Shown here: positions 1 through 8,821 of the stretch, one piece after another | Layout: each line of letters begins with the position of its first letter | Position numbering within the stretch: position 1 is the stretch's first letter | Source: Bacteroidota bacterium | Lineage (GTDB): Bacteria; Bacteroidota; Bacteroidia; B-17B0; Aurantibacillaceae | Length of the DNA: 64,000 nt | Assembly (NCBI GenBank): GCA_017303905.1 | Contig: JAFLBH010000001.1 | Location: forward strand, 1,279,809-1,343,808 | Direction of reading: 5' to 3' | Notes under the pieces: generated by a model | What the model was told of the DNA's origin: nothing | The model's input: the letters and a program-made list of their open reading frames with translations, nothing else | Database searches by the model: none | Translations under genes and position numbers: made by a program

Positions 1-1
1 G

Positions 2-487
2 GTGCAATATATTGTGGATACCATTCAGTCAGGAAAAACCATTGCGCTAATTAGTGATGCCGGTACGCCCGGTATCTCTGACCCCGGATTTTTATTGGTG
101 CGTGAAAGTATAAAGGCCGGAATTTCGATAGAAACCTTACCCGGTGCTACAGCCTTTGTGCCGGCATTAGTGAACAGTGGTTTGCCTTGTGATTCATTTG
201 TATTTGTAGGGTTTTTACCGCAAAAAAAAGGAAGACAAACAAAACTACTTTCATTGAAGGAAGAAACCAGAACCATGGTTTTTTATGAATCACCATTCCG
301 ATTGGTGAAAGCTTTGGAAGAGTTTAAAGAGCATTACGGTGGAGATAGATTGGTTGCTGTTTCCAGGGAGCTTACAAAATTACATGAAGAAAATTTCAGA
401 GGAACGGTAGATGAAGTACTCGCTCATTTTAATACTAAACAGGTAAAAGGTGAAATTGTAATTGTTTTAGGAGGAAAAAAAGAATGA
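2..487 (+). CDS. rsmI: 16S rRNA (cytidine-1402-2'-O)-methyltransferase RsmI, 5'-truncated by window edge
   Basis: RsmI uses S-adenosylmethionine to 2'-O-methylate C1402 in the 16S rRNA decoding centre. The 161 visible residues carry the family's SAM-binding segment SDAGTPGISDPG near the start, PGATAFVPALVNSGLP after it, and FVGFLP and FYESPFR further on. Family members run to about 220-240 residues, so roughly the first 60-70 are outside the window; the GTG at position 2 is an internal codon, not a start. The stop overlaps the corA start by 4 bp (ATGA), so the two genes are probably co-transcribed. Family assignment is secure. Confidence 0.93.
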   Translation: MQYIVDTIQSGKTIALISDAGTPGISDPGFLLVRESIKAGISIETLPGATAFVPALVNSGLPCDSFVFVGFLPQKKGRQTKLLSLKEETRTMVFYESPFRLVKALEEFKEHYGGDRLVAVSRELTKLHEENFRGTVDEVLAHFNTKQVKGEIVIVLGGKKE

Positions 488-1533
488 GAAAAAGAAAATC
501 ACATGATATTGGTATTCCTCCGGGAACACTTGTGTATACCGGCGATTCTAAAACAGAAAGAATAAAGATTTCTTTAATAGAGTATAATGAGAATGAATTT
601 ATTGAACAAGAATTTTACGATTTGTCGGAGTGCATTTCACATGTAAAGCCACATTTAGTGAAATGGATTAATGTGGAAGGCATTCATAAAACGGAAGTGA
701 TTGAGAAGATTGGAAAACTATATGACATACATTCATTAACACTTGAAGACATTGTGCACGTGGATCAGCGTCCTAAATTTGAAGACTATGATAATTATGT
801 GGTAGCTATCATGAAAATGATTAACTACGACACCAAAATACATGCCGAACAATTATCAATCGTATTATTCGATAATATGGTTATTTCATTTCAGGAGCCA
901 CAAGGAGGTGATGCGTTTGAAATTATCCGTAACCGCTTAAGACAAGCCAAAGGAAGAATCCGAAAATGTGGAGCCGATTATTTAGCTTATGCTTTAATGG
1001 ACGCGGTTATTGATTGCTATTTTCATGTGATCGAAAAAATTGGTGATTCCGTTGAAAAAATAGAAGAGCATATTATTTCACATTCTTCCAAAAGCTCTCT
1101 TATACAATTGCACGAATTAAAACGTGAAATGATTTTTCTTCGCAAGCAAGTTTGGCCCATGCGTGATATGATTAGTAACATGGTGCGTTCCGAAACCAAA
1201 CTGATTAATCCGAGTACGGATATTTATTTACGCGATTTACAAGATCACGTAACGCGAGTAATAGATACTGTTGAAACATACCGCGATTTATTATCGGGTA
1301 TTATGGATATTTATTTAAGTACAAACGCTAATAAAATGAATGAAGTGATGAAAGTTTTAACCATCATGTCTTCCATTTTTATTCCGGTTACTTTTATTGC
1401 CGGCGTTTATGGCATGAACTTTGAGTTTATGCCGGAGTTGAAGTCTCCTTATGGATACGCAATAACATGGGGCGTGATGTTATCTGTTATGATCGGACTC
1501 ATCATTTACTTTAAGCGAAAGAAGTGGATGTAA
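484..1533 (+). CDS. corA: CorA-family magnesium/cobalt transporter
   Basis: A 349-residue divalent-cation channel of the inner membrane, expected to be a homopentamer. The long N-terminal cytoplasmic domain contains the conserved SLTLEDIVHVDQRPKFE stretch. Two membrane segments lie at the C-terminus, the first ending in the signature YGMNFEFMPE (GMN at residues 310-312), and the protein ends in a basic tail, KRKKWM. Length and motif order match the family. Transport of Mg2+ versus Co2+ or Zn2+ cannot be decided from sequence. It overlaps rsmI by 4 bp and converges on the sensor gene that ends at 1548. Confidence 0.93.
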   Translation: MRKRKSHDIGIPPGTLVYTGDSKTERIKISLIEYNENEFIEQEFYDLSECISHVKPHLVKWINVEGIHKTEVIEKIGKLYDIHSLTLEDIVHVDQRPKFEDYDNYVVAIMKMINYDTKIHAEQLSIVLFDNMVISFQEPQGGDAFEIIRNRLRQAKGRIRKCGADYLAYALMDAVIDCYFHVIEKIGDSVEKIEEHIISHSSKSSLIQLHELKREMIFLRKQVWPMRDMISNMVRSETKLINPSTDIYLRDLQDHVTRVIDTVETYRDLLSGIMDIYLSTNANKMNEVMKVLTIMSSIFIPVTFIAGVYGMNFEFMPELKSPYGYAITWGVMLSVMIGLIIYFKRKKWM

Positions 1534-1547
1534 ACTGTTCTCTCAAC

Positions 1548-4500
1548 TTATAATTTAATACCGACAATGGTGACGTCGTCAATTTGCTCAAGATTACCCT
1601 TCCATTTATAAAATAATTCAGAAAGTATTTGTTCTTGTTGTTGCATTTCTACGCCGGAATTAGTGAGAAGGTAATTTTTAAGATTTTTTAATTTTAACTT
1701 CTTACCCGATTCTCCGCCAAACTGATCGGCATAACCATCGGTTAATACATATAAAGTGTCTCCTTTTTCAAGTTTAAATTCATAGGTATTAAACCCGATG
1801 TTTTCTTTAGGGGATTTTCCAACCGGCATTCGGTCGTTATTCAATTCAATTAATTCATTGTTTCTAATTACAACAACAGGATTATGAGCGCAGGCGTACT
1901 CAAGCGTTTTTGTTTCAAAATCAAAGCGCAATAAACTGCAATCCATTCCGTCTTTTCCACCTTCACTGCTTCCGTCTTCTGCTAAACTATGAATAAGACG
2001 TTGTCGCACGTAATTTAAAATCTCGCCGGGCTTCTCAATTTCACGCTCATTAATAGCTTCATTTAAAAAACTAATATTGAGTAAACTCATAAATGCACCG
2101 GGAACACCGTGCCCTGTGCTGTCAGCAACTATAAAATAGAATTTGTTATTGATGAAGGTAGCCCAATAAAAATCTCCGCTTACCAAATCTTTCGGGTTAA
2201 AGAAAATGAAATAATGACTTAAGTGTTGATCGAGGAGCGTTTTACTTGCCAACAATGCTTTTTGAATGCGCTGTGCATATTTAATCGAATCAACAATTTC
2301 TTTTTGCTTTTCTTCAATTAGTTCCTTTTGGTGACGGATTTCCTGTGCTTTACTTACAACCTCTTGTGTTCTTTCATCAACTATTTTTTCTAATTCTGCT
2401 TGTCGTTTTTGCAAAGCTTTTTCTCTTGATTTGATAATTCTGACGACAACAAAAATTAAACATCCTATGACAATCAATATAAACCACCATGTTTTCCAGA
2501 ATGGATTTTTTATTTCAAATGAAATTTGCAGAGGCTTTGACGAAACGTTATAACTATTAATGCTTTCTATGATTAAGGTATACTGGCCGGCAGGTAAATT
2601 CTGCAACTTGATTTTAGGAGAAGTTTCGTTATCAATCCATTTATCATCAAGCCCAATTAATTTGTATCTGAATTTACTGGGTGAAGGAGTGTAAAGCTGA
2701 TTGGTGTTAACTTCAAATATCAACGAATTTTTGTTATAAGCCAGTTTTAAATTTTTATTCAATAATAAGTTCAAATCAGCTTCAGTTAATATACTGTCGT
2801 TTGCTAAAACTTTATCAATGCTTAATTCAGGCACACGTTCAGGCAACTTTATTTTATTGATGTTGAAGTATAGTAATCCTTTTACAGTAGGAAAGAAAAT
2901 GGTCTGGCCGTCTGTAACCATAGACGGAATAGTTCCGCGATGATCGAAGCCATTGGGCTGAAAACCTAAAGCTTTATTAAAACAAGTAAGCGTTTTTGTT
3001 TTGAAATTATAACGGTAAAAATCGCGCGCAGAAGTAAACCATAAATTACCTTCTTCGTCTTCAACTATCCCCGAAACCAGCATTTGTTCTATACCTATTT
3101 CTTTATTGCGATTAGTCACTTCGCCTGTTACTATGTCATACGAGTTAATACCGTTGCGGGTAGAAATCCAAACTGTATTTTTCCCGGCGTAATAGTAACT
3201 TTCAATTAAACTATCGTTAAATAATTTATCGTATTCCCCTTTACGTGAACCGTATAAAATTGTTTTTTTTGTTTGAGGATCAAAGACAACGAATTTGTAA
3301 GGACCTGCGGAAAGTAGCCATTTACCATTACTAAGCAATTCACTGTGATAGGGGTATGGAGTATGTTTTTTGTCAAATACATGAAAAGTATCTAATTCGC
3401 CGGCGTTATTATATTTTTGTATACAGTGATTTTTACCACTCAATACATAAACAGGCTGTGATAGCGTATCTTTTGGAAAAAGTGCACCATGCGAATGTTC
3501 TTTGTTTTTTGCAAACGTAAATTTTTTGCTCTTATGATCATATATAGCAGGTATACCAAAATGATTATTAATGTTGAATGTAGCAGGGAAATAAAATTTA
3601 CCATTAAGTAATCTGAAATTTGGTGCCAACCGGAATAAAATGTTGGTTTCGTTTTTTGTTTTGGTGGGATGGATAATCTCTACGATCGTATCTGAGTTAT
3701 AATTATAAACACTGATACCATTAAAGCTAAGAAGGTAGATATTCTTATTATTTCTTACTAAAAAATTTGAAAGCGGAATGGACTGTGCTGATGAATTACA
3801 AAATTCAACTTTTAATTCATCCCAGCCTTTTAGTTTCATATATTGTTTATAAGGGCTATAAATTCCAATACCCCGACTACCATTTGTTACCCAAATATTA
3901 CCATCATTATCTTTAGTGAAATTCCCAATGCGATTATCGCTGATGCAATTTGAACAGCTGTTGCCTTGCATGTGATAAAAAGCTTTGGTGGTTTTAAGAT
4001 CCACAATCATAATACCTGAATTAGCGGTGCTGGTCCATAATCGTTCTTGATCATCCACAATAAAATTGCCTGTGTTGTCCAGATTCAATATCTGACCCGC
4101 TTCAAAAATTTTTGCTGAAACTCGCTTGCATAATTTGTTTTTTAGATCAATATATACGAGGCCGCTATAAGTGCCAACCCATAGCTTTTCTGATTTATCG
4201 AGGTAAACAAAATGACAGATACTTAAAATGTGTTTTATTTCTTCGAAAGCAGCTTCACTTAAATTTCCTCTGTATTCTTCGATAGGAAAGGGTGTAATAA
4301 TGTTTTTGGTAACATCATAAATGCCGGGATATCCAATGGGTTGTTCGTGAAAATAAGTGATTAATAATTTACCGGGTTCCAATTCAAGCATGGCTCGGGT
4401 AGCAAGAGTACGCAAGCCTTGTTCACGGCTAGGGAAACATTTTTCATTAAGGGTAAAATATTTTTCGCGGCTTTTATCGAGTACAAAAATACCGCCACCC

Positions 4501-5000
4501 CAGGTAGTCACATAAAGTTTTCCGTCGGCAGCTTCTAAGAAACGAGAAACAACTGATTCAGGGAAAGAGTTTTTATCATCTTTGTTATAAGCATAATGGC
4601 GAAATTGACCTGTTTTTAAATTGAAGCTAGTGAGACAGGCTTGATCTTCGTAACCAAACCAAAGTATTCCGGATTTATCTTCAAACAACTCCAGTATATT
4701 ATTGGAAAGCGGTGTGTTTTCATTGCTATCGATATGCGAAAAATGTTTTGTTGTAAAGCCATTGTAAATACCCAAGCCTTTATTGGTAATCATCCACATT
4801 TTTTCGTGTGCAGCACTGTAAAGAACGCCTCGTATGGCCTTCACACCAAAGTGTTCCGGGTCTAAATTTTGAAAAACCGGCTGATTGATTTTCTGTGCGA
4901 ATGAATTAGCGAAGAAAATAAATAGAAGACATGTAAGGAGCCATTTAAGGCGGTAAGGTTTTAAATAAGAATATGTAAGAACGAGACCCGATTTACACAT
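1548..5000 (-). CDS. Membrane sensor with Reg_prop beta-propellers, Y_Y_Y domain and SpoIIE/PP2C phosphatase
   Basis: A predicted 1150-residue transmembrane signalling protein. A signal peptide or anchor lies near residues 19-35. It is followed by about 700 residues of two-component-regulator propeller repeats (for example DKSGILWFGYEDQ, DNDGNIWVTNGSRG), a Y_Y_Y-type domain (YKLIGLDDKWIDNE...LPAGQYTLII), one membrane helix (WWFILIVIGCLIFVVVRI) and a charged coiled coil. The C-terminal PP2C-type SpoIIE domain has SGDFYW, then ADSTGHGVPGAFMS near residue 955 and VLTDGYADQ. The sensor half resembles hybrid two-component proteins, but the output is a serine/threonine phosphatase rather than a kinase. 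No anti-sigma or anti-anti-sigma partner is adjacent, so the target is unknown. Confidence 0.85.
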   Translation of the reverse strand: MCKSGLVLTYSYLKPYRLKWLLTCLLFIFFANSFAQKINQPVFQNLDPEHFGVKAIRGVLYSAAHEKMWMITNKGLGIYNGFTTKHFSHIDSNENTPLSNNILELFEDKSGILWFGYEDQACLTSFNLKTGQFRHYAYNKDDKNSFPESVVSRFLEAADGKLYVTTWGGGIFVLDKSREKYFTLNEKCFPSREQGLRTLATRAMLELEPGKLLITYFHEQPIGYPGIYDVTKNIITPFPIEEYRGNLSEAAFEEIKHILSICHFVYLDKSEKLWVGTYSGLVYIDLKNKLCKRVSAKIFEAGQILNLDNTGNFIVDDQERLWTSTANSGIMIVDLKTTKAFYHMQGNSCSNCISDNRIGNFTKDNDGNIWVTNGSRGIGIYSPYKQYMKLKGWDELKVEFCNSSAQSIPLSNFLVRNNKNIYLLSFNGISVYNYNSDTIVEIIHPTKTKNETNILFRLAPNFRLLNGKFYFPATFNINNHFGIPAIYDHKSKKFTFAKNKEHSHGALFPKDTLSQPVYVLSGKNHCIQKYNNAGELDTFHVFDKKHTPYPYHSELLSNGKWLLSAGPYKFVVFDPQTKKTILYGSRKGEYDKLFNDSLIESYYYAGKNTVWISTRNGINSYDIVTGEVTNRNKEIGIEQMLVSGIVEDEEGNLWFTSARDFYRYNFKTKTLTCFNKALGFQPNGFDHRGTIPSMVTDGQTIFFPTVKGLLYFNINKIKLPERVPELSIDKVLANDSILTEADLNLLLNKNLKLAYNKNSLIFEVNTNQLYTPSPSKFRYKLIGLDDKWIDNETSPKIKLQNLPAGQYTLIIESINSYNVSSKPLQISFEIKNPFWKTWWFILIVIGCLIFVVVRIIKSREKALQKRQAELEKIVDERTQEVVSKAQEIRHQKELIEEKQKEIVDSIKYAQRIQKALLASKTLLDQHLSHYFIFFNPKDLVSGDFYWATFINNKFYFIVADSTGHGVPGAFMSLLNISFLNEAINEREIEKPGEILNYVRQRLIHSLAEDGSSEGGKDGMDCSLLRFDFETKTLEYACAHNPVVVIRNNELIELNNDRMPVGKSPKENIGFNTYEFKLEKGDTLYVLTDGYADQFGGESGKKLKLKNLKNYLLTNSGVEMQQQEQILSELFYKWKGNLEQIDDVTIVGIKL

Positions 5001-5170
5001 ATGATATAAATATACTAATTTTCTAATTTACCTGTAAAATTACTGTGCTGTAAAGTCAATTTATTGCTAGCGTGGATGGTTTGCAGGCGCAAATACATAA
5101 GTTATTCTAAAATTTAAATTAAATTTGTGACCTTACTTTGTATTTGTTAAAAGTTATTTGAAATATAATT

Positions 5171-5242
5171 GGCCCTGTAGTTCAATGGATAGAACGAGCG
5201 TTTCCTAAACGCTAAATCCCAGTTCGATTCTGGGCGGGGCTA
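5171..5242 (+). tRNA. tRNA-Arg (anticodon CCU)
   Basis: A full cloverleaf folds by eye. The acceptor arm GGCCCTG pairs with CGGGGCT (a G-U at the first pair and a U-G inside). The D arm is GTTC/GAAC, the anticodon arm AGCGT-TTCCTAA-ACGCT with CCT at the anticodon, and the T arm CCCAG-TTCGATT-CTGGG. The discriminator is A, and CCA is not encoded. The gene stands alone and is followed by a terminator. A degraded copy of its 3' end lies at 8696-8718. Confidence 0.93.
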
Positions 5243-5266
5243 CACAACCCAATGCTAAAAAATGCT

Positions 5267-5291
5267 AAATCCCCTATAAAACAGGGGGTTT
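5267..5291 (+). terminator. Rho-independent terminator after tRNA-Arg
   Basis: Arms AAATCCCCT (5267-5275) and AGGGGGTTT (5283-5291) pair over 9 bp with one T-G wobble around a 7-nt loop. The sequence continues TTGTTTTT, giving a T-rich tail. It lies 25 bp after the tRNA. Confidence 0.8.
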
Positions 5292-5440
5292 TGTTTTTCA
5301 TGACTTTCTTTGTTTTACCTTATTTTCTGATTTCATTAGCCTTTTGTTACCCTATTGTTACTTGAAAATTTACAGCAATTTAAACTTTGTACCTTGTTTA
5401 ATTCAATAAATTAAATAATTTTATATAAAGAAATTTCAAA

Positions 5441-6673
5441 ATGAGAATAGCTTATATATTATGTTTATTACTTGCACTTCTAGGTTGTAAAAAGAATAAA
5501 ACAAACACACCAAAAACATATGAAGTAGAAGGATTTGTTAATCAGGTATACTGTACTAATATGTATTATTACAACATTACAACCAATAATAAGCCAACTT
5601 TATCAACAGAAATAGATTTTGGAGACGGCAGCCCTGTTTCGAACAGCAATATTGGTTATCATCAATATAATTCAACTGGAACTTTTAATTTCAAAGTAAA
5701 GCAAACATTTGAGGATGGAGGTACTGCTGAAAAGGTTTATCCTATTTCGATTGGTCAAATATCAGAATTCAGAAAAATTGGAACTACAAATTATGATATG
5801 ACTCAATTAAATTTTAATCCTAAGTATGATAGGATGATTAAGGGTAGCGGTAAGGTGAAGCTGATGGGTGACAATTTGCACGCGGATTTTGATTTTACTA
5901 CGAAATCACTTTCAAACGTTATGTTATTAACTGGAACTACTAATGGATATTATTATTGGCAAAATGATAATTATATAATTGGTCATAAGCAAGGGGGTGC
6001 TGGTTCAAACTTATATAGATTGTTAATTGATACTATTAATCATACATATCTTACTCCAAATGGGTTTTCTAATCTTTATACGGAAAGGTATGACGAGGTG
6101 CGTTATGCTTATAAGCACAAATTTTACTGGGGATTCGGCAACAAATCGAATGCCCCTGCACCAGGCTTTACTTATTATAAGGACCTTATAGTTTTTGATG
6201 CTACAAACGGAGCAGTTACCACAACTCTTAGCATTAGTTCTGTCTTTGGAAGTATGGATTATAATATTAAAGTTTTCAATCAAATAGCTTATAATGACAA
6301 GTTGTATATTTTTTGCGCAGCTGCTCAAGAAATCCCGCCGTATAATGGAGGTTATTATGTTGTAATACTTGATTTAAACACAACGACATTTACTTATCAC
6401 ACGGTAGTTGGTACTTCATTTATTTATTATGATACTCAAGCTTTGGTTGTAAAAGACGAAATATATTTATTTGGTAATGGATTAGACTGTATTGTATATA
6501 ATCCAAGTACTGCAACTTTTCGAACTCCGCAAACAGATTGTTCGCTAACAAATTTGAATAGTAAAATTATGTTGCCATACAACAATAAATTGTATTGTAT
6601 TGGAGTTTATGTTAAACCAAAAAGCGCAACAACGAGTGCTGATAAAGTAGATATTTGGGAGTATACGCCTTGA
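5441..6673 (+). CDS. Lipoprotein with PKD-like domain, function unknown
   Basis: A 410-residue predicted lipoprotein. The signal ends in a lipobox, LLALLGC, with the modified Cys near residue 16. A PKD-like segment follows (EIDFGDGSPVSN...YHQYNSTGTFNFKV), and the rest is Tyr/Asn-rich beta-sheet sequence of propeller-like character, with repeated strands such as DKLYIFCAA, DEIYLFGNG and NKLYCIGVY. I recognise no enzymatic motif. It is AT-rich like the neighbouring toxin module and lies inside the stretch bounded by the tRNA and its partial repeat, which suggests horizontally acquired cargo. Surface exposure is likely for a Bacteroidota lipoprotein but is inferred. Confidence 0.75.
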   Translation: MRIAYILCLLLALLGCKKNKTNTPKTYEVEGFVNQVYCTNMYYYNITTNNKPTLSTEIDFGDGSPVSNSNIGYHQYNSTGTFNFKVKQTFEDGGTAEKVYPISIGQISEFRKIGTTNYDMTQLNFNPKYDRMIKGSGKVKLMGDNLHADFDFTTKSLSNVMLLTGTTNGYYYWQNDNYIIGHKQGGAGSNLYRLLIDTINHTYLTPNGFSNLYTERYDEVRYAYKHKFYWGFGNKSNAPAPGFTYYKDLIVFDATNGAVTTTLSISSVFGSMDYNIKVFNQIAYNDKLYIFCAAAQEIPPYNGGYYVVILDLNTTTFTYHTVVGTSFIYYDTQALVVKDEIYLFGNGLDCIVYNPSTATFRTPQTDCSLTNLNSKIMLPYNNKLYCIGVYVKPKSATTSADKVDIWEYTP

Positions 6674-6854
6674 TTCTTTCTAATAAGGGAGAAGTATTGA
6701 ATTATTGGTTAGTCAATTCCCTTGTTGTTGCATTAACCATGACAAATAACTAATTTTATTTATAAAGAATGGCTCAATCTTGTATTCATTCAATAGGTTT
6801 GTTATTTGCTCAGCAATTATAATAAGATGTTAAGCTGATGTAGAAAGATAGAAA

Positions 6855-7310
6855 TTAATCTGACTTTTTCTTGAAGAAACCACTTGGGTTAACAATAGGT
6901 AGAGGGTTTATTTGTAATAAAGTACCTGTTGTTTTAGAAAAAATTATTCCTCGCATTGTGGATGTTGAAATGCTTACAAAAGTGATGAGTATGCCCTCAT
7001 CGTTGGGGTTCTTGAACTTGTATTCTTTTGACTTTTCATTAGTTTCTAAATATTCATTTAAATTTTCAATTCCAAAAACAAATAGATTTTCGGTATCTAA
7101 TACCGTTTCATTTGTATTTGATACAGTGCCGATAACATTTATTCTTACTAGAATAATTGACTCTTTTACTGAAAACTTAACATTTGGAGTAATGGTATAA
7201 TTTACTTTTACTAGCTCACCTTCCTTAACAGGAATTTTTGGTTGCTGGAAGTTGAATTTTATATCTTCTATTGCTTTTAATGAATATTTAATTAATTTCT
7301 TTTCTTCCAT
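6855..7310 (-). CDS. SecB-like chaperone of a toxin-antitoxin-chaperone (TAC) module
   Basis: A 151-residue protein whose pattern matches the SecB fold: an N-terminal strand SLKAIEDIKFNFQQP (compare the SecB opening ...DISFEAPN), a central strand IILVRINVIGTV, then the C-terminal block STSTMRGIIFSKTTG..LQINPLPIVNP. That block aligns with the SecB segment [20 protein letters not shown]. It starts 5 bp after the antitoxin stop, giving the toxin-antitoxin-chaperone order known for SecB-assisted HigBA systems. The expected role is to fold or protect the antitoxin rather than general secretion. Similarity is judged by eye; a fold prediction would settle it. Confidence 0.7.
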   Translation of the reverse strand: MEEKKLIKYSLKAIEDIKFNFQQPKIPVKEGELVKVNYTITPNVKFSVKESIILVRINVIGTVSNTNETVLDTENLFVFGIENLNEYLETNEKSKEYKFKNPNDEGILITFVSISTSTMRGIIFSKTTGTLLQINPLPIVNPSGFFKKKSD

Positions 7311-7315
7311 AAATA

Positions 7316-7798
7316 CTATGCCACATTTACAATTGGTTCATTATTGTCTTCTGTTAAAATGGAATTCAGGTTGGGTATGCCAATTTTGTCTAGTTCTTTG
7401 TAATCATGTTGAGTCTCGCTTAAATATGCAAATTTACTTTCTTGAATCATTCTTAAAATTGTAGGTTTCTGAATAACCGGCTCACTCTCCACATTAATTG
7501 ACTTAGAAACTCCAATTAATTCAATCCCTAGGGCTCTTTCTAATTTACAAATAGTTTCTAAAGTCAAATTCTCATGCCCTTTAACTATTCTGTTAATCTG
7601 AGATGCAGAAACAAACAATTTGGTTGCTAATGCGGACTGAGTGATACCTTGATTGTCTAATTCAAAAAGAATTTTCATTGCAATTTTTTGAGATTTTTGA
7701 ATCCACAAATCATTCTCTTCTCTTGCAATAGCTTCTTCTAACCAAGACCGTTTAGGTTTAGCAATTATCTGTTTAAGTTTATCTATTTTTTTACTCAT
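7316..7798 (-). CDS. XRE/HigA-like antitoxin with long C-terminal tail
   Basis: A 160-residue DNA-binding antitoxin candidate. A helix-turn-helix of the XRE/Cro type spans about residues 40-93 (GITQSALATKLFVSASQINR, then LTLETICKLERALG). The N-terminal 35 residues are charged and helical, and about 60 residues follow the HTH. In SecB-dependent TA systems such a tail is the chaperone-addiction segment; here that is inference from the neighbouring SecB-like gene. The start overlaps the toxin stop by 8 bp, so the two are translationally coupled. It probably represses its own operon, perhaps through the palindromes at 8380-8402. Confidence 0.8.
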   Translation of the reverse strand: MSKKIDKLKQIIAKPKRSWLEEAIAREENDLWIQKSQKIAMKILFELDNQGITQSALATKLFVSASQINRIVKGHENLTLETICKLERALGIELIGVSKSINVESEPVIQKPTILRMIQESKFAYLSETQHDYKELDKIGIPNLNSILTEDNNEPIVNVA

Positions 7799-8372
7799 CT
7801 TCTTCTTTTAGAAAATCAACTAAATCTTCTTTTTCTATTAAGTTGTTTATTTTTAAATATGTTATGGTTCTTTTTATTTTATCCAGTTCATTTTTGCCCT
7901 CATCGGTGTCTTGTATTTTATCTGAAAGTTTGATGTATCCACCTGTAACGATATATACATTTTCTTCAAGCTTAATAGCATATATCCTTAACCAACTAGT
8001 TTCATATTCTATTTCTGATATCCCATAGGCTTTAGAAGGTGTTAACTCAACTGTGTGTTTTAATTTATGGAGAGGTGCAAATATTTCATCTAATCCCTGA
8101 GTGTTATCCGTTGTGGTGCTTTTTGCAAGTTGAATAAATTTTTGCCTTAACTTTTTTGCTTCCTTTAGTGTTCTTACAATAGCCTCTTCAATTGTAAAAT
8201 TGGTGCCATTATTGTTTAATAATTTTGAATGTTTGGTAAAATAGTTCTTTAAAAATTCAATGTCATCCCATCGGTCAAATAACTTAATAAATTCTCCTAC
8301 ACCATCTTCCTCATAACATGAAGACGAAAGAATTGGATTATTTTCATCAACAAATATAGGTATTATTTCCAA
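7791..8372 (-). CDS. Large HigB/RelE-like toxin candidate
   Basis: A 193-residue protein, first gene of the three-gene module. The C-terminal part (about residues 105-175) looks like a RelE/HigB-type core, with strands WLRIYAIKL (127-135) and YIVTGGYIKL (140-149) and a final helix DEGKNELDKIKRTITYL. The first 100 residues form a helical extension (EFIKLFDRWDDIEFLKNYF) that ordinary HigB toxins of about 90-110 residues lack. The start codon is TTG, which preserves the MEIIPIF opening; no ATG is available at that end. It resembles uncharacterised Bacteroidota proteins found before XRE genes. mRNA cleavage is the family expectation and is not shown here. Confidence 0.65.
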   Translation of the reverse strand: MEIIPIFVDENNPILSSSCYEEDGVGEFIKLFDRWDDIEFLKNYFTKHSKLLNNNGTNFTIEEAIVRTLKEAKKLRQKFIQLAKSTTTDNTQGLDEIFAPLHKLKHTVELTPSKAYGISEIEYETSWLRIYAIKLEENVYIVTGGYIKLSDKIQDTDEGKNELDKIKRTITYLKINNLIEKEDLVDFLKEEDE

Positions 8373-8379
8373 ATTATTT

Positions 8380-8402
8380 ACTTATAAGTTAATTTTAAGT
8401 TA
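8380..8402. promoter_or_regulatory. Candidate operator of the TAC module
   Basis: The perfect 10-bp palindrome ACTTATAAGT (8380-8389) lies directly upstream of the toxin start. It overlaps the first of two direct copies of AAGTTA (8386-8391 and 8397-8402). Position just before the first gene and the presence of an HTH antitoxin suggest autoregulation. The AT-rich context makes chance occurrence quite possible. Confidence 0.35.
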
Positions 8403-8695
8403 TTTAAATACAGTATATTAACATATTTTGTTAAAATTAAGTGTCTGTAAAGTTGCTGAAACTATAAAAAATATTATTTCATAATCCATTACATTTAATA
8501 ATCAAATATAGCAAACTCTCTGAATAAACTAAGTCTGATCATTGATGGCTACAAAAAAATAGCATTTACAAAAACCTTTTTAAGTGGTTAACTTATTACA
8601 GTTAAAAAAGTAATTCTTAGTATATACTTCATTAATTAAGAATGCTTTTTTACTTTATCTTATTATTTCAAAATGTGACCCAGGGGAACTGGAGT

Positions 8696-8718
8696 CGTCG
8701 ATTCTCGGCGTGGCTACA
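8696..8718 (+). repeat. Degraded copy of the tRNA-Arg 3' end (possible att site)
   Basis: The 23 bases here match tRNA-Arg positions 5222-5244 at 19 positions, including the shared TCGATTCT and GGCTACA. There is no acceptor 5' arm, D arm or anticodon arm upstream, so it is not a working tRNA. A partial duplication of a tRNA 3' end about 3.5 kb downstream of the tRNA is the usual scar of site-specific integration. No integrase remains in between. It could also be a remnant of a different decayed tRNA. Confidence 0.45.
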
Positions 8719-8821
8719 AAAATTCAATTTTTACTCTTCGTCTACTCTTAAAATCCGAGTAGCATATCAGACGATTTTCCTGTTTTTTACTATCTAATTA
8801 CGTAAATTAGCATATTCATTC

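Larger units (their letters stand above)
8373..8821. other. Gene-free 449-bp region between toxin module and nhaD
   Basis: No convincing coding sequence is visible. The left end holds the candidate TAC operator, the middle is very AT-rich filler, and positions 8696-8718 hold a degraded tRNA 3' end. The last 100 bp should carry the nhaD promoter, but I see no clean TTTG/TAnnTTTG pair there. Confidence 0.6.

Noticed and set aside
6023..6328. Minus-strand reading frame inside the lipoprotein gene
   Set aside because: It has no recognisable domain and is antisense to a coherent lipoprotein with signal and PKD-like domain.
8671..8718. Second tRNA gene near 8696
   Set aside because: Only a 3'-end-like segment exists. 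The T-stem does not pair properly and no acceptor 5' arm, D arm or anticodon arm is present.
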